The notes beneath the pieces were generated by a model. It was given only the letters and a program-made list of their open reading frames with translations, had not been told where the DNA came from and searched no databases. Below are positions 5,553 through 10,016 of a DNA stretch of 10,016 bases, piece by piece (positions within the stretch are counted from its first letter, which is position 1; each line of letters begins with the position of its first letter). The position numbers and the translations under genes are program-made. The stretch lies in contig CAMZHY010000094.1 of NCBI GenBank assembly GCA_947307005.1, positions 1 to 10,016 on the forward strand, in the 5' to 3' direction. The DNA comes from an uncultured Planctomycetaceae bacterium. Lineage in GTDB: Bacteria; Planctomycetota; Planctomycetia; Pirellulales; Thermoguttaceae.

Positions 5553-8500
5553 TCATTTGAACTCGCCGAAACGCAATTTCGTGCGATCGACCGGCTCGTT
5601 AAGGAACTGGATCGTGGTAGACGGTCCCAAATCGGCGGGCGCGTCCCAAGCGGAGAGTTTCCATACGACGTCGCCGTCGGGCGTCGTTTCGATCGCTTGA
5701 ATCGCGGGGACGATCGGATCGGAGAGTTCGCGGCTCCAGAGATTCTGCCAGTTGGTGATTACCGTGTCGCCGTTCGGTAGCCGATGCGCCTTCTGTCCGC
5801 TCACGTTGGAACGGAAAGCGCCGTCGACCTTGACGAACGCGGGCGGGCCCTGTTTTTTCCAGTCGAATTCCCAAACCTTTTCGCCGTCGCGGGTAAACTC
5901 GCGCACGAAACCGCGGTTGCTCGCGACGAGGATATTGCCGTTTTCAAGTTCTTCGACGCCCCACGCGCCTGGACATTCCCAACGTCGGAGTTCCTTGCCG
6001 TTGGAATCGAACTCAATCGCGGCGTTGTATTCAAAGGAACCCAGAAGAAGCGTTCCGTCTTTCGTGAGACGCATATTGCGCATCTGCCCGTGGGAGCCGC
6101 CGTCCCTAAAGGGGAGCGGGATGCGCTTGAGTTCCTTCATCGACGGAATCTCCATCACGACCGCCTCGAAAGGACGACCGCATTGAACGTAGAGAATCTT
6201 GTCCGTTCCAATCGGCTGGAGGCTGTGAATCTCGTAACCGTTGGGCGCGTCCATCTTCCAGACGACGGAATATCCGTCCTCCGTATTCAAATCGGGGACG
6301 ATCTCGCGGATTCCGTACTGATGCGCCATGAGAATATGCCCGTCGGAGAGAAGAATCGCGTCGGAAATCTCGCCGCGTCCGTCCGGATCGTCATAACGCC
6401 AAACGACGCGTCCGTCCTTGACGATAAACATCTTATGTTCCGGGCGTTCGCCGGCGTAGAGGAAATCGAACCTGTCGAGTCCGGAGTCTTTTTTCACGGT
6501 CGGAATATCGGTCGAGATCGGCGTAAATCGGAGCTTGTAGCTCAGTTCGTCCGCGCCCTGATAATTGCCCGGATACGGCGTTTCATACTTCGGCAGACAG
6601 CAGTCGGAGAAGCAGCTGTTGTTGCCGATTCCGCGACGCCAGTAGTCGAAATGCGCGAAAAGCTCGGGACGCTTCGTCAAATCAGACCAGTGCAACCGCG
6701 TGTAATGAAGGTCATGATCCCATTCCAATTCGTCGAAATGCGAAACGGAGAAGCTAACCATGCCTTCGGTCTGGACGCGTAGATTGACGGGCGTAAGATT
6801 ATTGATAAGAAGCAGATCGCGAAGGTCCTGACGGTCGCCGTAGGTCTGCGGGTGGACGTTTTCGTCGACCATATCGCGAACCGACGTCGCGTAGCGTCCA
6901 AGGTAGGAGCCCGTCTGGCGGTCGCGATAGTTCGTCTGCGGACCGCGCGCGTAATACTCGATGTTGTCGAATCCCGGCGCGAATCGCATTCCCAGTCCGA
7001 GCCGTCGAAGTCCGCGACGCTGCGGCTCGAAAGTCGTCTTCATCTCGACGACGCCGTTGGCGTACACGACGTAAGCGACGGAATAGTTCGTCTTTTCGCC
7101 CGTCGCGCGCATTGTGAGCGTCGCTTTGTTCCCCTGAAGCGTCAGCGGTTCGACGATCTCGTGATTTCTGATCTGCGGGTCGGCGTAATTGTAGCCGCCG
7201 TCGCCGTCGTTAACGTCGCGACGCGCCTGCTTTCCTTCCGTGTCGTTGTCGATGCGGCTGAAGTCGTTGTATTCGGGCGCTCCGGCAAGGAGTTCGACGC
7301 CTTTATAGACGTAAGAAGCGATCGCGCCGTCTTTATTGAAACGAACGGTGAAATCTTTACCGAAAACGACGTTATCCTTGACGTACAGCGCGCCTTCCGC
7401 TTCGACGGGAGGCAGCGCGCCGCGTTCCTGCAAGATAAACTGCTCGTCGGCGAGCCGGTACCCCGCGTCCGCCCCGAGCTGCTTCTCCTTCAGACAAAGC
7501 CCTGTGAGAAGCGTATACTCCGCGTCGCCGTCCGTCTTCGTCTTGAGTTTCAACGTATAGTCGGCGGATTTTCCGGCGGGAACGTCGACGTCCATGCGCC
7601 CTTCTTCGACGTCGACGCCGTCTTTGCGAACGACGTACGTAAGATAGAAGAGGTCGCCCAGGTTCACGAAGGGGTATTTGTTGCGAATCGTCAGGACGTC
7701 GCCGTTTAACGTAAACTCAACGTACTGATAGACTTTCTTGACTTCGGTCAGCTTGGCGGTAAAGGCTCGGTCGGGCGTGACGATTCCGTTGTTCAGATAG
7801 TTGCCTTGGAAGGCTTTGTCGTTGTTGTTGTGACGGTCGAACCACGGGTCGTAGTCGTAGCCGCCGGTCCACGCGTGAAAACCGTCGGCGTCGACAAGTT
7901 TGCCGTCGCGGATGCGCGCCGGATCGTAGATCGCCTGATCGACCCAGTCCCAGATGCACGCGCCGACGATACCGGAGCTGTTCTCGATCACCTGCCAGTA
8001 ATCGACAAGGTTGCCAACCGCCTGCCCCATCGCGTGCGCGTATTCGCAGATAAAGAACGGCTTGCCGTTGCGTCCGCGCATCTGATTCCTCGCCGATCCG
8101 ACGCTGGTATACATTTCAGAATACATATCGGACGCGGAGTCTTCGCCGTGACAATGGACGAAACGGGAATCGAGTCTCTTGACCGCGTCGTAGCATCGAC
8201 GCATATTGTCGCCGTTTCCGTTCTCGTTGCCGAGCGACCAAAACGCGACGCTCGGGTGGTTGCGGTCGCGCAGAACCATCCGCGCGTTGCGGTCGACAAA
8301 CGCGTCGGTCCAGTTCCGATCGCGCGTGAGCCCTTGGTTCCCGTGACATTCGAGATCCGCCTCGTCCATAACGTAGATTCCGAAGGCGTCGAAAATCGTA
8401 TACATGCGCGGGGAGCGAGGATAATGACTCGTTCGAACCATATTGAGGTTCGCCTGCTTCATCAGCGTAACGTCTTTGAGCATCGTTTCAACGTCGACGT

Positions 8501-9767
8501 AACGACCGTAAAGCGGATGCGCGTCGTGAATATCGGCGCCCTTGAAGAAAACGCGCTTGCCGTTGACGGTGTAATAATGGTCGTCGCCCTTGTTTACGAC
8601 GTCGATTTTGCGGAACCCGTATTTCGTCGCGAAGACCATCTCTTCTTTGCCCGACTGGTCGTACTGCGAGACGATCACGGTATAAAGGTACGGTCGATCC
8701 GCGCTCCACGGGGCGAGTCCCGAAAGGTTCGGGGTCGAAAGCGTAACGTTTCCGGCGCTAGCGCTTTTAACGGAGACGGTTTTTTCGTCCTTCGCCACGA
8801 CGGCGCCGTCGGCGTCGAGCAGTTCTATGCGCGCCGTCTTGACAGAATCGACGCCGCTTCGGTTGTCGAAGGTTACGACCGCTTGGAGCCGTCCCGACGT
8901 CGCGTCCGCGCTCTGGTCGGCGACGGTCAGATAGTGGTCGCGAATGAACGTCTTCGGCTTGGCGACAAGGTAGACGTCGCGGTGAATCCCGCTCAGGCGC
9001 CACATATCCTGCCCTTCGAGATACGAGCCGTCGCACCAGCGATAGACGCGAACGGAAAGCTGGTTTTTGCCCGGCTGAATCGCGGAAGTTATGTCAAACT
9101 CCGCGTCCGTGTTGGAGCCTTGAGAATATCCGCAGAATTTCCCGTTGACCCAAACGACGCAGCAGCTGTAAACGCCGTCGAAATGGACGAAGACCTCCTT
9201 GTTCGACCATTCTTTCGGCAAATCGAACGTCCGGCGATAGAAGCCCGTCGCGTTGTGATCGACAATCCCGTGTTCTTCGTAACCTTCCGTCGCGTAAGGC
9301 GGATGATTGTGGAAGGGATAGCCCGTGTTGTTGTAGGTCGGGAGGTTATACTTGCCGGTCATCTCCCAGTTCATCGGGACGCGAATGTCGTCCCATTCGG
9401 AATCGTCGAGGTCGGCGGCCTGAAATTCGCTGGGACCGGGTCCTTCTTTCGTTCCTTTGATCCAGCGGAATTTCCACGTTCCGTTGAGACTCGTCACGAG
9501 ATCGCTGTTAGAATCAAGCCACGGCGCGTCGTAACATTCGTCCGACGCGAGCGCCTCGCGCGAAGAATAAGGGATATACGTAGCGTGCGCCGCCTCCTTC
9601 TTCACGCCCGTAACCCGCTGGTCGCTGATCCAACGGATATTGAACTCCGTTGAATTCTGAACCGCGTCGGCGTTCGGCGAATTCTGACCGTAACTTACGT
9701 CAAAAACGCCGACGTTAAAGGCAAACGCCAAAGACAATCCCAACAGCAAGAGGGAGACCTTTTTCAT
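5553..9767 (-). CDS. Secreted GH2 beta-galactosidase fused to a C-terminal beta-propeller
   Basis: The product is 1404 aa; classical LacZ is about 1024. A signal peptide covers about residues 1-27 (MKK, then a hydrophobic run), so the enzyme acts outside the cytoplasm. Domains: GH2 sugar-binding about 90-270, with RWCDGSYLEGQDMWRLSG (243-260) as in LacZ; GH2 immunoglobulin-like 272-385; catalytic TIM barrel 387-685; the fourth domain about 690-775; Bgal small-chain domain about 800-1085. The acid/base is E515 in SLGNENG (511-517) and the nucleophile E575 in ICEYAHAMG (573-581); TSHYP (446-450) and WDWVDQ (606-611) are also kept. Residues about 1095-1400 add repeated strands of the type DGHILMA, KDGTLLLGS, NGNILVAS, NGDTVITN and DGDVVWKL, typical of PQQ/ASST-like propellers. 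It should release beta-linked galactose from oligo- or polysaccharides; the propeller may bind glycan or another ligand (inference). A weak AAAGGG lies eight bases before the ATG. A related glycosidase specificity within GH2 remains possible. Confidence 0.93.
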   Translation of the reverse strand: MKKVSLLLLGLSLAFAFNVGVFDVSYGQNSPNADAVQNSTEFNIRWISDQRVTGVKKEAAHATYIPYSSREALASDECYDAPWLDSNSDLVTSLNGTWKFRWIKGTKEGPGPSEFQAADLDDSEWDDIRVPMNWEMTGKYNLPTYNNTGYPFHNHPPYATEGYEEHGIVDHNATGFYRRTFDLPKEWSNKEVFVHFDGVYSCCVVWVNGKFCGYSQGSNTDAEFDITSAIQPGKNQLSVRVYRWCDGSYLEGQDMWRLSGIHRDVYLVAKPKTFIRDHYLTVADQSADATSGRLQAVVTFDNRSGVDSVKTARIELLDADGAVVAKDEKTVSVKSASAGNVTLSTPNLSGLAPWSADRPYLYTVIVSQYDQSGKEEMVFATKYGFRKIDVVNKGDDHYYTVNGKRVFFKGADIHDAHPLYGRYVDVETMLKDVTLMKQANLNMVRTSHYPRSPRMYTIFDAFGIYVMDEADLECHGNQGLTRDRNWTDAFVDRNARMVLRDRNHPSVAFWSLGNENGNGDNMRRCYDAVKRLDSRFVHCHGEDSASDMYSEMYTSVGSARNQMRGRNGKPFFICEYAHAMGQAVGNLVDYWQVIENSSGIVGACIWDWVDQAIYDPARIRDGKLVDADGFHAWTGGYDYDPWFDRHNNNDKAFQGNYLNNGIVTPDRAFTAKLTEVKKVYQYVEFTLNGDVLTIRNKYPFVNLGDLFYLTYVVRKDGVDVEEGRMDVDVPAGKSADYTLKLKTKTDGDAEYTLLTGLCLKEKQLGADAGYRLADEQFILQERGALPPVEAEGALYVKDNVVFGKDFTVRFNKDGAIASYVYKGVELLAGAPEYNDFSRIDNDTEGKQARRDVNDGDGGYNYADPQIRNHEIVEPLTLQGNKATLTMRATGEKTNYSVAYVVYANGVVEMKTTFEPQRRGLRRLGLGMRFAPGFDNIEYYARGPQTNYRDRQTGSYLGRYATSVRDMVDENVHPQTYGDRQDLRDLLLINNLTPVNLRVQTEGMVSFSVSHFDELEWDHDLHYTRLHWSDLTKRPELFAHFDYWRRGIGNNSCFSDCCLPKYETPYPGNYQGADELSYKLRFTPISTDIPTVKKDSGLDRFDFLYAGERPEHKMFIVKDGRVVWRYDDPDGRGEISDAILLSDGHILMAHQYGIREIVPDLNTEDGYSVVWKMDAPNGYEIHSLQPIGTDKILYVQCGRPFEAVVMEIPSMKELKRIPLPFRDGGSHGQMRNMRLTKDGTLLLGSFEYNAAIEFDSNGKELRRWECPGAWGVEELENGNILVASNRGFVREFTRDGEKVWEFDWKKQGPPAFVKVDGAFRSNVSGQKAHRLPNGDTVITNWQNLWSRELSDPIVPAIQAIETTPDGDVVWKLSAWDAPADLGPSTTIQFLNEPVDRTKLRFGEFK

Positions 9768-9796
9768 ATAGCAAACCCTTTGAGAAAAAAGAGAAT

Positions 9797-9826
9797 ATTC
9801 TAACTCATAGCATAGAGGTCGTTTAA
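9797..9826 (-). promoter_or_regulatory. Weak candidate promoter of the beta-galactosidase gene
   Basis: On the minus strand TTAAAC (9826-9821), 18 bases and TAGAAT (9802-9797) could be -35 and -10 elements, giving a leader of about 23 bases before the ATG at 9767. The -10 overlaps a perfect 10-bp palindrome, AGAATATTCT (9792-9801), and an imperfect palindrome centred on CCATATGG lies at 9835-9851. Both hexamers depart from consensus, so a regulated promoter or a different one further upstream is equally possible. The remaining bases to the window end (9852-10016) show no gene that I can support. Confidence 0.3.
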
Positions 9827-10016
9827 GAGAACTTGCCGGCCATATGGCGGCTATGCGTCCTCTTTCGACAACGCCGGTTCTTCACCCGCCCCAGTCTTCT
9901 TATTTTTCAAAAAACCGGGAGTAAAAGCAAAAGATAGAGAGAAAATGAAAACCTAGAAATCGTCGCACAGGAAGCGCAACGGAGCGCGATGAATTTTAGT
10001 TAGAGCAACCGGCATT

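Noticed and set aside
5784..6782. Plus-strand open frame of 332 codons
   Set aside because: It is also antisense to the beta-galactosidase gene, with no domain or ribosome site, and is explained by the same codon bias.
7806..9653. Plus-strand open frame of 615 codons opposite the beta-galactosidase gene
   Set aside because: It lies wholly within a clear GH2 coding region on the other strand, has no recognisable domain and an Arg/Val-rich composition as expected from reading GAC/GTC/GCG codons backwards.
9885..9915. A/T-rich stretch with CCCGG and TTTTTTG/CAAAAAA that could be an upstream terminator
   Set aside because: No stable GC stem precedes a T-run on either strand, so a terminator call is not supported.
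9966..10016. Possible single CRISPR-like repeat near the right edge, ending TTTTAGTTAGAGCAAC
   Set aside because: The end looks a little like a repeat terminus and contains GCGC inverted words, but only one copy is present, no spacer pattern is visible and no cas gene is in the window.

Overview
Organism and base use. The window is moderately GC-rich, and its main genes favour GTC, GAC, GCG and CGC codons, so GACGTC/CGACG words are everywhere and produce long false reading frames on the opposite strand. All intact genes lie on the minus strand. The content (a secreted GH2 beta-galactosidase with an extra C-terminal beta-propeller, a lipoprotein flavodoxin, a DUF4405 membrane protein) would suit a host-associated or anaerobic carbohydrate-degrading bacterium, perhaps of the Planctomycetota/Verrucomicrobiota/Lentisphaerota type. 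That assignment is inference; nothing here fixes the phylum.

Left end (1-1773). A Schlafen-type AlbA_2 plus GHKL-ATPase gene runs off the left edge (1-1098). Upstream lies a 53-codon ORF with a strong Shine-Dalgarno, then a cluster of five GTGAAT/ATTCAC words, then on the plus strand a broken second AlbA_2 gene (1535-1773) with a one-base frameshift and an apparent internal deletion. This looks like an accessory, decaying patch.

Redox cluster (1781-4293, minus strand). A TetR regulator is transcribed from a perfect sigma-70 promoter (TTGACA-17 bp-TATAAT) enclosed by two 15-bp operator-like palindromes. One base overlaps between tetR and the next frame, which is the remains of a flavin reductase with an internal deletion, followed out of frame by what looks like the C-terminal end of an amidohydrolase. 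Downstream come a lipoprotein flavodoxin and a DUF4405 multi-pass membrane protein with two histidine pairs spaced like b-haem ligands. These two overlap or nearly so and probably form an envelope electron-transfer pair.

Right part (4356-9767, minus strand). A YghZ-like aldo/keto reductase and a 1404-residue secreted GH2 beta-galactosidase are separate units, each followed by a hairpin terminator. The beta-galactosidase keeps both catalytic glutamates and carries about 310 extra residues forming a predicted beta-propeller, an unusual fusion. The last 249 bases are its upstream region, with a weak candidate promoter and small palindromes but no gene.

The best candidates for something new are the GH2-propeller fusion, the double-operator promoter of the TetR gene, the scarred redox operon, and the paired lipoprotein flavodoxin and DUF4405 protein. 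I see no CRISPR array, tRNA, rRNA, transposase or integrase.
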